From Asticcacaulis sp. ZE23SCel15 (lineage in GTDB: Bacteria > Pseudomonadota > Alphaproteobacteria > Caulobacterales > Caulobacteraceae): a stretch of DNA of 64,000 nt. The stretch's first letter is position 1; each line of letters starts with the position of its first letter. The position numbers and the translations under genes were made by a program. Below are positions 1-14,434 of this stretch, in pieces. The stretch is from the NCBI RefSeq assembly GCF_030505395.1, contig NZ_CP130044.1, positions 3,543,001-3,607,000 on the forward strand, written 5' to 3'. The notes under the pieces are model-generated. The model was not told the DNA's origin, ran no database searches, and was given only the letters and a program-made list of their open reading frames with translations.

Positions 1-1
1 C

Positions 2-20
2 GCAGGGGCACGGCCCCTGC
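2..20. repeat. Short intergenic palindrome, copy 1
   Basis: Perfect inverted repeat GCAGGGGC-ACG-GCCCCTGC just downstream of the stop of the minus-strand monooxygenase gene. A near copy with the same 8-3-8 geometry and a similar right flank lies at 1130-1148. It may act as a transcript-end hairpin, though no T-run follows on the minus strand within the window. Confidence 0.6.
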
Positions 21-53
21 ACCCTGAACTTGGAACAGGCTGATAGGCCCGTT

Positions 54-1052
54 CTAATTTACGGCTTCCATAAGGCCCGTTTGCGCAAACAGTTCAACTG
101 AGCGCAGGCGGGCCTTTATGTCGTGGATCGGCATGGAGATAATCAGTTCATCAGCCTCCGTCTGCGCCAAAAACGCCCGCAGTTTCGCCGTGATGGTCTC
201 CGGCGACCCGACCACAGCATATTTCAGCATATGATCGACCATCGCCGCCTCATCCGGGCTTAACTGCAAACCACGGTTAGGCTTCGGAAACGGTTTGCGG
301 TCATTGCGGCGCAGATTGGCGAACGACTGCTGCATCGACGTATATAGATATTTCGCCTCATCATCCGTATCGGCAGCGACGCCCATGATCCCGACCATCG
401 CATAGGGCTTATCAAGCACTGCCGACGGTTTGAACTGGCTGCGGTAGATGCTTAAGGCCTGAAACAGATGCTCCGGCGCAAAATGCGACGCGAACGCATA
501 CGGCAAACCCAGCATGGCCGCCAGTTGCGCGCTATAGAGACTCGACCCCAACAGCCAGATCGGCACATTGCTATTCATCCCCGGCACGGCAATGACCGGG
601 CGGTTGGCGGCGTCATCGCCTTCCCCCAGATAGGCCTGCAATTCCAGCACATCATTGGGGAAGCTGTCGACGCCGCTATCAAGGTTACGACGCAAAGCCC
701 GCGCAGTCTTCATATCCGTCCCCGGCGCGCGCCCCAGCCCCAGATCGACCCGGCCCGGAAACAGCGCCTCCAGCGTGCCGAACTGCTCAGCGATCACCAG
801 CGGCGAATGGTTGGGCAGCATGATCCCGCCGGAGCCGATTCGGATGGTTTTGGTCGCCTGCCCCACATGGGCAATGACAATCGACGTCGCGGCCGAGGCT
901 ATACCCGGCATACCGTGATGTTCCGCCAGCCAGTAGCGCGTATAACCCAGTGTCTCGGCGTGTCCGGCCATGGTCGCGGAATTATCGAGCGCCTCACGCA
1001 CCGTCCCGCCCTCACCGACCTGCGACAAATCAAGAATGGAAAACGGGATCAT
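54..1052 (-). CDS. LLM-class flavin-dependent oxidoreductase
   Basis: Predicted FMN-dependent monooxygenase of the luciferase-like (LLM) superfamily, a cytoplasmic TIM-barrel enzyme; the substrate cannot be told from sequence. Family signs are the N-terminal [10 protein letters not shown], the stretch [18 protein letters not shown], the [16 protein letters not shown] segment near residue 105 and a C-terminal [12 protein letters not shown] block typical of single-component LLM enzymes. Length (332 aa) fits the family. I chose ATG at 1052 because GAGG lies 6 nt upstream; a GTG four codons earlier is possible. It stands alone, with repeat elements on both sides. Family call is firm, function is not. 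Confidence 0.88.
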   Translation of the reverse strand: MIPFSILDLSQVGEGGTVREALDNSATMAGHAETLGYTRYWLAEHHGMPGIASAATSIVIAHVGQATKTIRIGSGGIMLPNHSPLVIAEQFGTLEALFPGRVDLGLGRAPGTDMKTARALRRNLDSGVDSFPNDVLELQAYLGEGDDAANRPVIAVPGMNSNVPIWLLGSSLYSAQLAAMLGLPYAFASHFAPEHLFQALSIYRSQFKPSAVLDKPYAMVGIMGVAADTDDEAKYLYTSMQQSFANLRRNDRKPFPKPNRGLQLSPDEAAMVDHMLKYAVVGSPETITAKLRAFLAQTEADELIISMPIHDIKARLRSVELFAQTGLMEAVN

Positions 1053-1129
1053 AAAACACCTCACAAAGCACTAAGGCCTTATGTAGGAGGTTCGGTTACG
1101 ATTTGAAGGTTTAGACAGGAATTAAAGTC

Positions 1130-1148
1130 GCAGGGTCACAGACCCTGC
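1130..1148. repeat. Short intergenic palindrome, copy 2
   Basis: Perfect inverted repeat GCAGGGTC-ACA-GACCCTGC in the gap between the monooxygenase start and the next gene. It is followed by acccgaaactt, close to accctgaactt after copy 1, so both the hairpin and its flank are repeated. Confidence 0.6.
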
Positions 1149-1208
1149 ACCCGAAACTTAAACATCGCTGAAATCGTCAGGGACACTCCCTCCTCCCTAT
1201 GCATGCAT

Positions 1209-1252
1209 GGGGAGGTGGATCGGCGCGCATGCGACGAGACGGAGGGGGATAG
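1209..1252 (-). repeat. CCCCCTCCGTC...CCACCTCCCC intergenic repeat, inverted copy
   Basis: Read on the minus strand this stretch starts with CCCCCTCCGTC and ends with CCACCTCCCC, the borders of a repeat also seen at 1939-1977, 21427-21467 and 23695-23734. The middle differs from the other copies. It lies in noncoding sequence. Confidence 0.5.
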
Positions 1253-1292
1253 CGCTATAAGACCAGACTTTCATGGCCTTCGACCGGTTTAT

Positions 1293-1793
1293 TTATAGAT
1301 AAGCTGTATAAAGCTCTATCTCCTGCAACTTGTCGTCACGTCCAAAACGCAGCGTGAGGAAAGTCGGCACCTCACCTTCAGTTACTACGGTTGAGCAGTA
1401 GGTCAGTCCCGGCTTAATGTTCGGATTTTCTTTTTGGGTATCACATTGAAATGTCTTACCCGTTTTCAAGGCAACCGTGGAGATTACCGCTTTGGAACTG
1501 TCATCGTAATTTATTCCGAAAGGAATAGATTTCCGGTTTGTAGGTGAAACCTCAAACGTCTTGACGACCACATCCCCTTGCCACGTCACATAGCGAACGC
1601 CTTTCGGGTCATAAAACGCGCATCCGCCGTCATCGTCACAGCTATAATCTTTGGCCCACGACGGTGCAGCGGTAATTTTAGAACCGTAGGCCAGAGCACC
1701 AAAGTCCCAAGCTTCCATGGCAAATGCGCTCGCGGATGCAGAGAGCATGGCAACAGCACCAATGGTCGCTATTAATCTTGTCTGGAAATTCAT
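1293..1793 (-). CDS. Small secreted protein, unknown function
   Basis: A 166-aa protein I do not recognise. It opens with a clear Sec signal peptide (MNFQTRLIATIGAVAMLSAS, cleavage likely after ASAFA), so the mature protein should be periplasmic or exported. The mature part has several cysteines (DYSCDDDGGC, FQCDTQ, LTYCS) that could form disulfides and is otherwise a compact mixed sequence. The ATG at 1793 is preferred because GAGGGGG lies 6 nt upstream and the signal peptide starts there. It is monocistronic, between two clusters of intergenic repeats. Confidence 0.75.
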   Translation of the reverse strand: MNFQTRLIATIGAVAMLSASASAFAMEAWDFGALAYGSKITAAPSWAKDYSCDDDGGCAFYDPKGVRYVTWQGDVVVKTFEVSPTNRKSIPFGINYDDSSKAVISTVALKTGKTFQCDTQKENPNIKPGLTYCSTVVTEGEVPTFLTLRFGRDDKLQEIELYTAYL

Positions 1794-1844
1794 TATGTGC
1801 CCCCTCAATGGGTAACATAGGCAACTTACTTATAAAAAGAAAGA

Positions 1845-1880
1845 TACCCCTCCGTCGCGGACTTCGCCGCGCCACCTCCC
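1845..1880 (+). repeat. CCCCTCCGTC...CCACCTCCCC intergenic repeat, short copy
   Basis: A shortened member (ACCCCTCCGTCGCGG, then CGCGCCACCTCCCC) of the same repeat family, placed 59 bp before a full copy. Its GCGG/CCGC centre could form a hairpin. It lies just upstream of the small secreted protein gene. Confidence 0.45.
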
Positions 1881-1938
1881 CACTTTGTAGGGAGGAGAAG
1901 AGCCCCCACCACCACATCTCACGGCCTTTGGCCGCTCA

Positions 1939-1977
1939 CCCCCTCCGTCTGTTCGCTGCGCTCACAGCCACCTCCCC
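1939..1977 (+). repeat. CCCCCTCCGTCTG intergenic repeat, full copy
   Basis: About 39 bp starting CCCCCTCCGTCTG, with TCGCTGCGCTC in the middle and ending CAGCCACCTCCCC. Copies at 21427-21467 and 23695-23734 match at nearly every position. All lie between genes, so this is a dispersed noncoding element. Confidence 0.7.
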
Positions 1978-2003
1978 ATCTACGATAGGGAGGAGAAAAA
2001 TAG

Positions 2004-2036
2004 AAAAAGCCGCCGGAGGTTCCGGCGGCTTTTGTT
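2004..2036 (-). terminator. Rho-independent terminator of clpA
   Basis: On the minus strand an 8-bp perfect stem GCCGCCGG / CCGGCGGC with a 5-nt loop is followed by TTTTTC, 52 bp past the clpA stop. Confidence 0.85.
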
Positions 2037-2073
2037 TTAGTGCGGACGTAGCCGCTAGCTCCAAGTTTCGGTT

Positions 2074-2087
2074 CTAGGGGCTTGCCC

Positions 2088-2091
<4 letters not shown>
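2074..2091. repeat. Palindrome over the clpA stop codon
   Basis: Perfect inverted repeat CTAGGGG-CTTG-CCCCTAG whose right arm contains the clpA TAG stop. Similar GGG/CCC hairpins sit beside the stops at 2-20 and 10951-10966. Confidence 0.5.
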
Positions 2092-4400
<2,309 letters not shown>

Positions 4401-4599
4401 GTTCAGCCTCCTTAAAGCTGTGATCCAAACTCTGTACTCTCTAGTCCTTTATTCTTGCCCCATCGGTAGTTCGCGAAACACATAAGATCTTTTGGGTATC
4501 GGATCGTTCGCTTGCCAAAAACGCGGCCTGAATTCTATAAAACTGTAGCTTCTACTCTTACATAGTAAGCACCTGACGCCATTTCCATAGGCCTGATGC

Positions 4600-5004
4600 T
4601 CAATCCTTTTCCATAGTACATTGCAGCGGATGTTGGTGACGGCGGGCCATGTCTACAACCTGCGCCACTTTCGTTTCCGCAACTTCGTAGGTAAACACCC
4701 CGCATACGCCCACGCCCGTCTGATGGACATGCAGCATGACGCGGGTGGCGTCTTCACGCGACTTGTTAAAGAACCGCTCAAGGACATAGACCACGAATTC
4801 CATCGGGGTATAGTCGTCGTTGAGAATAAGCACGCGGTACAGCGACGGCTTCTGAGGCTTCGGCTTGGCATCGACAACCGCAAACGGGGCCTGGTCAGGC
4901 TTAATGTCGGGTGTCTTCGTCCCGCCCTTACCTGCTGCAGTTACTGGGCCCGCTGCCGTCACTGCGCCCTCTGCCGTCACTGCGATGGTCATCGACTGTG
5001 CCAT
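4600..5004 (-). CDS. clpS: ATP-dependent Clp protease adaptor ClpS
   Basis: Adaptor that binds bulky N-terminal residues and delivers substrates to the ClpA N domain. The conserved core starts at [20 protein letters not shown], with the [17 protein letters not shown] segment and a C-terminal [10 protein letters not shown]. The roughly 55-residue Ala/Thr/Lys-rich N-terminal extension before the core is long and low in complexity, as expected for the flexible tail that enters ClpA. I chose ATG at 5004 (134 aa); a TTG at 5058 with AGAGG 7 nt upstream would add 18 residues and cannot be excluded. clpA lies directly downstream. Confidence 0.95.
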   Translation of the reverse strand: MAQSMTIAVTAEGAVTAAGPVTAAGKGGTKTPDIKPDQAPFAVVDAKPKPQKPSLYRVLILNDDYTPMEFVVYVLERFFNKSREDATRVMLHVHQTGVGVCGVFTYEVAETKVAQVVDMARRHQHPLQCTMEKD

Positions 5005-5408
5005 GATGTTAGCGCCCTCAACCTCCTCAAGCGCGAAATCAAACCCGTTACCCGACAAGACTAAACCTCTTTGTTTTAACCATACCCTAACGGCGTTCTT
5101 TCAACTTAACGCCACCGACCTGAAGGCCGGATGAACGAAGCGATTTTTACGCCGGTTGGGAACGTAGCCTAATGAAGATAGTACAAACTTTGAACCTGTT
5201 AAGGGGCAATCGCCAATACTATCCCCCGTTACGATCACAGTTTACGCCTAAGTCTTACAAAAGGTGTGCAAAAAAGATTGTTCTCCACATCAGATAGCCA
5301 AAGACTAAACGTGCTTTGCCGCCGTTGAAAATGTGGATTCTGCCCGATCACTTAAACTTGATCGCAGGTGCAGCATTCCCTGAATATCCGCATGAACCAT
5401 TTTACGTT

Positions 5409-5434
5409 GCGCTAACGCTTCGCTTCTTGAGCGC
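5409..5434. repeat. 26-bp palindromic repeat, copy 1
   Basis: Begins GCGCTAACGC and ends TTGAGCGC, with CTTCGCTTC between. It matches 21479-21504 at 24 of 26 positions. The ends GCGCT/AGCGC are inverted, so it can fold. It directly follows the phasin terminator. Confidence 0.55.
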
Positions 5435-5437
5435 TAA

Positions 5438-5475
5438 CAAAAAAATCCCCGGACGGTTGTTGAGACCATCCGGGG
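5438..5475 (-). terminator. Rho-independent terminator of the phasin gene
   Basis: On the minus strand the stem CCCCGGATGGT / ACCGTCCGGGG (one non-Watson-Crick pair, 7-nt loop) runs into seven T residues, about 95 bp past the phasin stop. Confidence 0.88.
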
Positions 5476-5570
5476 CTACAGCAATTTGGCGAATTGCAGC
5501 TTTAAATTTTAAGTGCCGGTCTGATACGCGACCGGCCAATGACCGGCGAATAACCGAAGATTTACTAAAA

Positions 5571-6008
5571 CTACTTGTAAGACTGGAACTTCTCAACCGC
5601 GTCCGTCATGCGGGCGTTGATCGGCTTGAAGGTGTCCTTGAACGAGGCCGACAGGGTTTCAGAAATCGTGTTCATTTCCGACACATAGGCTTCGATCGAC
5701 GACTTGGCCCAGGACGATTGCAGTTCAATCACTTCCTGTACGCTCTTGGCGCTCGACAGGCTCTTGCCCGCGGCGACAGCGTCTTCCCAGTTCTTTTTGG
5801 CGAAAGCGGCGGTTTGGGCGCCAACGGTTTCAACACCCTTGGTGGCGGCCGTCATGCTCTCGATGACCGCTTCGATGTTGCCTTTCGACAGGCTGTTGAC
5901 TTCGTTGAGCATACCCAACGACTTTTCAACGCCGTCTTTGAAGGCTTGATTACCCGCGACCGAAGCGCGCTCGACGGTTGATTTGAAAGCTTCTGTACCC
6001 GTATCCAT
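5571..6008 (-). CDS. Phasin family protein
   Basis: A 145-aa, Ala/Ser/Lys-rich, nearly all-helical protein of the phasin type, which coats polyhydroxyalkanoate granules and limits their coalescence. Supporting features are the absence of a signal peptide or membrane segment, amphipathic helices such as VEKSLGMLNEVNSLSKGN and VQEVIELQSSWAKSSIEAYV, and the C-terminal INARMTDAVEKFQSYK seen in alphaproteobacterial phasins. No PHA synthase is in the window, so a role with other partners is possible. The start at 6008 has GGGAG upstream. It is monocistronic with its own strong terminator. Confidence 0.85.
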   Translation of the reverse strand: MDTGTEAFKSTVERASVAGNQAFKDGVEKSLGMLNEVNSLSKGNIEAVIESMTAATKGVETVGAQTAAFAKKNWEDAVAAGKSLSSAKSVQEVIELQSSWAKSSIEAYVSEMNTISETLSASFKDTFKPINARMTDAVEKFQSYK

Positions 6009-6692
6009 GTCAAATATCTCCCTATTTGATGCTAAAGGACTCTTGGTCGAGTCTCAGTCTTACTGGCGAGAAATTATCGCCATAAGTGCAAAACCACTCA
6101 GAAACACAACCATTGAAAGCATTTATAACGCAAGCGCACACTGATGTCAAACATTATTGTGCAGTGCACAAAATTCTACGTACGCAAATACCGCCGGTTA
6201 CCTCAATCAGGATTCCCCCATTGCGGGAGGTCCCTTTATAACCAGCCAAAAGACGCGGCTTAATGCCAAAGGTAGGGTTTGTAAAAAATTTTAGTCTGTA
6301 AGCGTTTTACGACACGACGCGGCTTAAACTACGGCACAGCTTATATATTAGTGCGACTCACGCCGGATAAGCCTGATCCTGCGCGTTAAGGGTTTGTAAG
6401 CCATAACGGCGTTTTATAGTAAGCTTATTTAACGGCGGCGCGTACCTCCGCTACATTTTGGGCTCAATTGCGCGTTATCGTGACCATATAGTTACAGGTA
6501 GTAAGTTGACTAATCCGCCCCAGCCTGTTGAATTAAGCTTAACCGTGTGGCGGATGGGATCGGGAATCGTGACACGCCTTACCCAAGGCATGATCTCTCG
6601 ATGCTGACTTAAGTTTTTTAATCAGTGCCCGATTTTTTATAAAAAAGGCACAAGGTTGTGGCGTAAATCTAGTAAATAAGGAGCTTGGCCCG
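6009..6692. other. Gene-free divergent promoter region, phasin / carboxypeptidase
   Basis: About 680 bp between two divergent genes. I see no supported coding sequence or structured RNA. It must hold both promoters. A TTGACT at 6506-6511 is a possible -35 for the plus-strand gene, but no good -10 lies at the right distance. AT content rises towards the carboxypeptidase start. Confidence 0.5.
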
Positions 6693-8159
6693 TTGCGTAT
6701 CCTCCCCTCAGCCAAGACGCGAATGTCTCTTGAACGCATTTCGCGTGAAACTACCGTACCGGCCTCAAAAACCCGTGCGATGGCGGCGTCACGAGCCCCG
6801 CGCACAGCGCTGTCCGCGCTGATCGCCACCCTTATTTGCCTGATGATGGTGATCGGTTTTGCCAGCGCCGCGCGGGCTCAGGACTTGTCCGAGCAAAGCG
6901 CGCGTTACGCCGCCATCGTCGTCGATGCCCAATCCGGCGAAGTCTTTTACGCCAGCCGCGCCGATAGCCAGCGCTACCCCGCCTCGCTCACCAAGATCAT
7001 GACACTCTATATGGCGTTCGAAGCCATCTCGATGGGTGAGTTAAAGCCCACCGACCTGATCACCATGTCGCCCCACGCCGCCTCCATGCAGCCGGTCAAG
7101 GTCTGGCTGAAAGCTGGCGACACTATTGACGTCAATTCAGCCATGAAGTTGGTCGCCCTCTATTCCGCCAACGATCTGGCCGCCGCTCTGGGCGAAAAGA
7201 TCGGCGGTACCGAAGCCCGCTTTGGGGCCCTGATGACCCTGCGTGCTAAGGAACTGGGCATGACCCAGACCAATTTCGTCAATGCGTCGGGCCTGCCCGA
7301 TAACCGTCAGGTGTCTTCGGCCCGCGACTTCGCCATTCTGGCCCGCGCGGTGATGCGCGACTACCCGCAATACTATGAATACTTCCATATCAAGAACTAC
7401 ACCTGGCGTGGTAAGACCTACTACAACCATAATCCGCTGCTGGCCATGTCCGGCGTCGATGGCATGAAGACCGGCGTGACCAATGCCGCCGGCTACAATC
7501 TGGTGGCCTCTCAGGTTAAGGGCAACCGCCGTCTGATCGCCGTCATGTTGGGCGGCGACAACAAATCCCAGCGCCGTGAGCACGTCACGGCCCTGCTCAA
7601 CACCGGTTTTGACGTCATCGCCCGCCGCAATAAGGGTGAGGAAATTCTCGTCGCCCAGACCGCCTTTACGCAGTCCTTTGGATCGGCCTCAGCGTCGCCC
7701 TACACGGTTCTGGCCCGCAATGACCAACTGATGAGCGATGCCCAGTTACGCGACGCCCTGCAAGGCTCGGAAATGGCCAATATGTCCGAAGACGTTCAGC
7801 GCCTAAGCTCCACCGCCAATGCCCCGGCTGTGGCCAAGGCGCTGGCGGATGCCCAGACTAAAGACAACAAGGCCAAACCGGCGGCTAAGAAAACCGCGAC
7901 CAAGGCCAAGAAAAAAGACCCAGACGCCATCTGGGCCATTCAGGTCGGCGCCTTTAAGCAAAAGTCACTGGCTCAGGACTGGACCAAGGATCTGAAAAAG
8001 CGCTTCAAATCCAATCTGGCCGAGGCTGTGTCTGACGTCAGCCGCAACTCAAATGGCTGGTATCGCACCCGCTTTGTTGAGATGACCAAGGCGCAGGCCC
8101 AAAAAGCCTGCAAGGCGATCGAAGCCAAGCGGCTCGATTGCATGGTGGTCAAATCCTGA
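6693..8159 (+). CDS. Serine-type D-Ala-D-Ala carboxypeptidase with SPOR domain
   Basis: Periplasmic low-molecular-weight penicillin-binding protein (peptidase S11, DacA/DacC/DacF type) that trims the terminal D-Ala from peptidoglycan stems. A signal segment ends at about residue 62 (IGFASAARA). The three active-site motifs are present: SLTK (98-101), SAN (158-160) and KTG (259-261). After a Lys/Ala-rich linker a C-terminal SPOR domain (about 413-488, AIWAIQVGAFKQKS...) should bind denuded glycan at the division septum. The TTG start at 6693 is chosen because AAGGAG lies 9 nt upstream; internal ATGs at 6723 and 6780 have no such site. Monocistronic. Confidence 0.93.
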   Translation: MRILPSAKTRMSLERISRETTVPASKTRAMAASRAPRTALSALIATLICLMMVIGFASAARAQDLSEQSARYAAIVVDAQSGEVFYASRADSQRYPASLTKIMTLYMAFEAISMGELKPTDLITMSPHAASMQPVKVWLKAGDTIDVNSAMKLVALYSANDLAAALGEKIGGTEARFGALMTLRAKELGMTQTNFVNASGLPDNRQVSSARDFAILARAVMRDYPQYYEYFHIKNYTWRGKTYYNHNPLLAMSGVDGMKTGVTNAAGYNLVASQVKGNRRLIAVMLGGDNKSQRREHVTALLNTGFDVIARRNKGEEILVAQTAFTQSFGSASASPYTVLARNDQLMSDAQLRDALQGSEMANMSEDVQRLSSTANAPAVAKALADAQTKDNKAKPAAKKTATKAKKKDPDAIWAIQVGAFKQKSLAQDWTKDLKKRFKSNLAEAVSDVSRNSNGWYRTRFVEMTKAQAQKACKAIEAKRLDCMVVKS

Positions 8160-8160
8160 T

Positions 8161-8194
8161 AAAAAAAAGCGCTCCAGTTGGAGCGCTTTTTTTT
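8161..8194. terminator. Bidirectional terminator between convergent genes
   Basis: A perfect stem GCGCTCC-AGTT-GGAGCGC is flanked by eight A on the left and eight T on the right, so it works on both strands. It separates the carboxypeptidase gene from the converging GNAT-type gene, whose stop overlaps the T-run. Confidence 0.93.
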
Positions 8195-9341
8195 AGGCCG
8201 CCTGATCGTTGGCGGCGCGGCTTAGGGCCCGTCTGGCTGTCCCGCCCATGGCTTTCAGCCAGCCTGATGCCGAGACTTCACAGGCCTGAATAATATTGAA
8301 GCGGCGGCGCAGGCTGAGGCGTACGCTTTTCGCCTGACTTTTCAACATCGGCAGAGCCTCGACCAGACTATCCAGAATAAGCTCGCCCACGCTCGGTACC
8401 GACGACACAACCCCTTCGAGGCACGCCGTCTCCGGCGTTGTCAGGACGTGCTTATACTGCTCGCCACCACAGCCGAAATCGACCCGCTTTACCCCCAACG
8501 CTTCGACGTGCTGCATGATGCGCATGGAGAGGAGAATGCCCGGACTGTAGCGGGCATAGCTTTCCGCATAGGCCGGGAACCAGAAATGCAGATTATCGCC
8601 CTTGATCAGGCAGATCTCAGCCGCAACCAGCCCGCCCTCATGACGGAAAACACCTACCCGCAGGCCAAAGCCCTGATCCTGATAACCGGCCAGGGTCTTA
8701 AGCAGAGTAAGCGTCCAGCCGCAGGTGAATACGTCGTGCAGACCTGAGCGCTTATATTGCAGGCGCTTCTGCTCGATGATCCATTCGATGATGGCTGATG
8801 TGGCCATTTCCCACGAAAACTCAAAGCCGCCAAAGTCTTTATCGACATTGCGCATGCAGCGGCCGATGTTCTTGAAAAACTTGTGGTGTTCGGCCTTTTG
8901 AGTCTCAAACCACGCCTCATAACCGTGCGATAAATCGGCGATCCGGCGGATGTGGTTGGTGGTTCTGGCTGCCGGGTTCATCGGCCCTACCCAGCCCTGA
9001 AACACCAGATGCTGAGCCCCCAGCGATTTTAACAAGGCTTTGAAATCGATCTGCAAATCGCGGCGACCGATAATGCCGTGATAATCGGTCAGCGGCGCCC
9101 CCAGCGGTTGAATAGTCCGCCCGCGGCGCTGAAACGGAAAGAAACCGGCCACCCGGTCGTCCTCATAGAGCCGCGCCACAAACGCCTTGGGCACACTTTG
9201 ACCAATGGCCATGACGTAGCGCACATCGAAATAAGGCCCGATCAGGTCGTCGCGCTCGGCCATAAAGCCCTGCCACAGCCTGACATCCTCCGCGTTAAGG
9301 TCGCCGGGTTTGATAATGTCCACACGCGCGTGTCTGACCAT
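8193..9341 (-). CDS. GNAT/FemAB-type acyltransferase family protein
   Basis: A 382-aa cytoplasmic protein with the double-GNAT look of the BioF2-like/FemAB group (acetyl- or aminoacyl-transferases, often in cell-envelope or polysaccharide clusters). Supporting stretches are DDRVAGFFPFQRRGRTIQPLGAPL near residue 80, GGLVAAEICLIKGDNLHFWFPAY near 235 and the end of the fold ALGVKRVDFGCGGEQYKHVL near 290. The substrate is unknown. The 3' end overlaps the shared terminator. It stands alone; the neighbouring glutathione transferase gene is on the same strand, 112 bp away. Confidence 0.75.
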   Translation of the reverse strand: MVRHARVDIIKPGDLNAEDVRLWQGFMAERDDLIGPYFDVRYVMAIGQSVPKAFVARLYEDDRVAGFFPFQRRGRTIQPLGAPLTDYHGIIGRRDLQIDFKALLKSLGAQHLVFQGWVGPMNPAARTTNHIRRIADLSHGYEAWFETQKAEHHKFFKNIGRCMRNVDKDFGGFEFSWEMATSAIIEWIIEQKRLQYKRSGLHDVFTCGWTLTLLKTLAGYQDQGFGLRVGVFRHEGGLVAAEICLIKGDNLHFWFPAYAESYARYSPGILLSMRIMQHVEALGVKRVDFGCGGEQYKHVLTTPETACLEGVVSSVPSVGELILDSLVEALPMLKSQAKSVRLSLRRRFNIIQACEVSASGWLKAMGGTARRALSRAANDQAA

Positions 9342-9453
9342 AGGATGTTTTCCGCCGCTTTGATTTGGCAGTCACCTTACGCGAATATGATTAAATCCGG
9401 CCTAAGTACCATGGTAAACAAGGCCTTTCATCCTGCGACATATTACCGCCCGA

Positions 9454-10077
9454 TCACCGCCCCGGCGGGCTGAAGGTTTGCGCGATGGCCTGAAACACCG
9501 GCAAGGCCTCGCAGGCCTGATGATGGGCCCCAAGGGCAGGACAGGCTGTTAAATCCAGCAATCCGACATGGGCTTCGGATATAAATCTTAACATACAGGC
9601 AACCGCAATGTCGGCATGGCCGGGCTGATCCCCGAACCAGAACGGTGTGGTCAGTTTTCCCCGTTCGGCTTCCAGAACCTTGAGCCCATCGGCAATCTGC
9701 AACTGGCAGCGCTCAACCCACAGATCGGATGGCGCCGGATGAAAGGCCTGCTCATAGAACAGGCTGACCGCCTTATCGGCCAGCCCGGTCGCGAGCGCCA
9801 TGATGTAAAGCGCTTTTTGGCGGTCAGCACCACTTCTGGCCATCAAGGGGGCGGCTGCCTGCTCATCCAGATAATCGATCATGGTCGGGCTGTCGATCAG
9901 CGCCTCGCCATCATCCAGCACCAGAACCGGCACCCGGCGTAAAGGGTTGTATGGGGCGATCTTGCCCCCGTCTCGAAACGTCGACCACGGTTTATGCTCG
10001 AACCCGATCCCATATAGCGTCAAGGCAATGCCGACACGGCGCACAAAGGGGCTGTCATACTGGCCAATCAGGATCAT
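9454..10077 (-). CDS. Glutathione S-transferase family protein
   Basis: A 207-aa cytosolic GST-fold protein. The N-terminal thioredoxin-like domain (1-75) begins MILIGQYDSPFVRRVGIAL and contains the cis-Pro/glutathione segment RRVPVLVLDDGEALIDSPTMIDYL; the rest is the helical C domain. Ser at position 9 is the likely catalytic residue region. Such proteins conjugate or reduce electrophiles with glutathione, but the substrate is not known. The DUF2007 gene lies 16 bp upstream on the same strand, so the two are probably co-transcribed. Confidence 0.88.
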   Translation of the reverse strand: MILIGQYDSPFVRRVGIALTLYGIGFEHKPWSTFRDGGKIAPYNPLRRVPVLVLDDGEALIDSPTMIDYLDEQAAAPLMARSGADRQKALYIMALATGLADKAVSLFYEQAFHPAPSDLWVERCQLQIADGLKVLEAERGKLTTPFWFGDQPGHADIAVACMLRFISEAHVGLLDLTACPALGAHHQACEALPVFQAIAQTFSPPGR

Positions 10078-10093
10078 GAAGACCTCACGAAAA

Positions 10094-10321
10094 CTATTTC
10101 AGAGGCCGCAGTTCGTCCCCCAAGCCTGCGTCTTGCATCAAAGTGCGTGCTTCGTCAAACCCTTCGGCCTCTACCAGTATGCGCTTGGGGAACAATCCGA
10201 TCGAGCCTTCGGTCGCACTGATGTTTCTATCCGCTACGAAATAGGCCAGCCCTGCCGATTTCAGCAGGGTTTCCACATAGGAAATCAGGACCATATTATT
10301 GGTGCGGATCAGTTCTTTCAC
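10094..10321 (-). CDS. DUF2007 domain protein
   Basis: A 75-aa protein made almost wholly of a DUF2007 domain: the N-terminal MKELIRTNNMVLISYVETLL, a central AYFVADRN segment, and FPKRILVEAEGFDEARTLM. The family has an alpha/beta fold related to the GlnB-like/ACT folds and is often called a putative signal-transducing protein; the ligand is unknown. It sits between a gene of unknown function and a glutathione transferase gene, all on the minus strand with short gaps. Confidence 0.85.
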   Translation of the reverse strand: MKELIRTNNMVLISYVETLLKSAGLAYFVADRNISATEGSIGLFPKRILVEAEGFDEARTLMQDAGLGDELRPLK

Positions 10322-10353
10322 ATCCGCAACCTAACCTATTGCCTGCGGGCCGC

Positions 10354-10875
10354 CTATGCGCCTTCACCGAGATGTGACTGCCTGTTAATACCGACATCGT
10401 CCCATTGGATATCGGCAAGTCTCAGACGCGCATAAATATCGTCACCGAATCCCCATCCATCAGGCATGGTTTGACGCATACCTAATTGATCCTTGCTATC
10501 CAGCCTTTCCCGCTCAAAAGGAGAGATCAAAACGATTTTAGTGTGCTTTAAAATAAAATCAGCAATCTCTTCATCGCTTAGACCACGCTCCAACATAACG
10601 TGACATTCTTTTATGATCACCAGACGCGGAACCACATGTTCCCGACAAGCCGTAGCGTCACAGTTAACCGACTTGCCCACGATAGTAAGGTCATCCGGTA
10701 TGAATAAGCCCTCCAACAGGCGCGTGTCCGAAGAACCTTTTTCCTCCCAGAGACCGCGTATATGCATAGCTGAGCGTAAGCAGGCGCGCTTTAATCGTTC
10801 GTCATCTGTGTAGACTCGGCGCGACGGATTTGTGTTGTTCATTAGCCCCTCAACATGTTCCCAGTCTTTTGGCAT
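10354..10875 (-). CDS. Hypothetical protein
   Basis: A 173-aa soluble protein I cannot assign. It has an alpha/beta look, with IPDDLTIVGKSVNCDATACR, VVPRLVIIKECHVML and ADFILKHTKIVLISPFE as the most structured parts, no signal peptide and no membrane segment. ATG at 10875 is used here; ATG at 10842 (GAGGGG 3 nt upstream) is an alternative that would avoid overlap with the T-run of the tuf terminator. It follows tuf on the same strand but lies beyond that terminator, so it is probably expressed separately, perhaps with DUF2007 and the GST gene. Confidence 0.65.
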   Translation of the reverse strand: MPKDWEHVEGLMNNTNPSRRVYTDDERLKRACLRSAMHIRGLWEEKGSSDTRLLEGLFIPDDLTIVGKSVNCDATACREHVVPRLVIIKECHVMLERGLSDEEIADFILKHTKIVLISPFERERLDSKDQLGMRQTMPDGWGFGDDIYARLRLADIQWDDVGINRQSHLGEGA

Positions 10876-10877
10876 AG

Positions 10878-10909
10878 AAAAACCCCCTGAGACAAGCTCA
10901 GAGGGTTTT
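10878..10909 (-). terminator. Rho-independent terminator of tuf
   Basis: On the minus strand the hairpin CCCTCTGAG-CTTGT-CTCAGGGGG ends in five T. It lies about 60 bp past the tuf stop and directly before the next gene. Confidence 0.82.
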
Positions 10910-10950
10910 ATCTAAATCACAAGTTTATCCGCCGCACCCGGTTAGGGGTA

Positions 10951-10966
10951 CAGGGACAAGTCCCTG
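10951..10966. repeat. Palindrome beside the tuf stop codon
   Basis: Perfect 7-2-7 inverted repeat CAGGGAC-AA-GTCCCTG one base from the tuf stop codon. It resembles the GGG/CCC hairpins at 2-20, 1130-1148 and 2074-2091. It may protect the mRNA 3' end. Confidence 0.5.
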
Positions 10967-10967
10967 C

Positions 10968-12158
<1,191 letters not shown>

Positions 12159-12274
12159 TTCAAATCCCCGCGCATTAGGCGGGCCTTCACTCGGTTAGGG
12201 GTTGAACTTTGTAAGTTATGTTTAGGGTTGCTGGCCCGTAGCATACAAAATGCGACGGGCCAAGCGGTTTGATA

Positions 12275-14353
<2,079 letters not shown>

Positions 14354-14434
14354 AGGGGTAGCCTCAAACTAAGGGTCAAATTCGGGGTATTGGTCGTTTC
14401 AGGCTAAAAAAACCCGGCGACCTGAACCATAAGG

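Larger units (their letters stand above)
5059..5570. other. Gene-free gap between the clpS and phasin genes
   Basis: No convincing coding sequence on either strand. It holds the phasin terminator (5438-5475), a 26-bp repeat (5409-5434) and, next to clpS, the likely clpS leader and promoter region. I could not place a convincing -35/-10 pair. Confidence 0.6.
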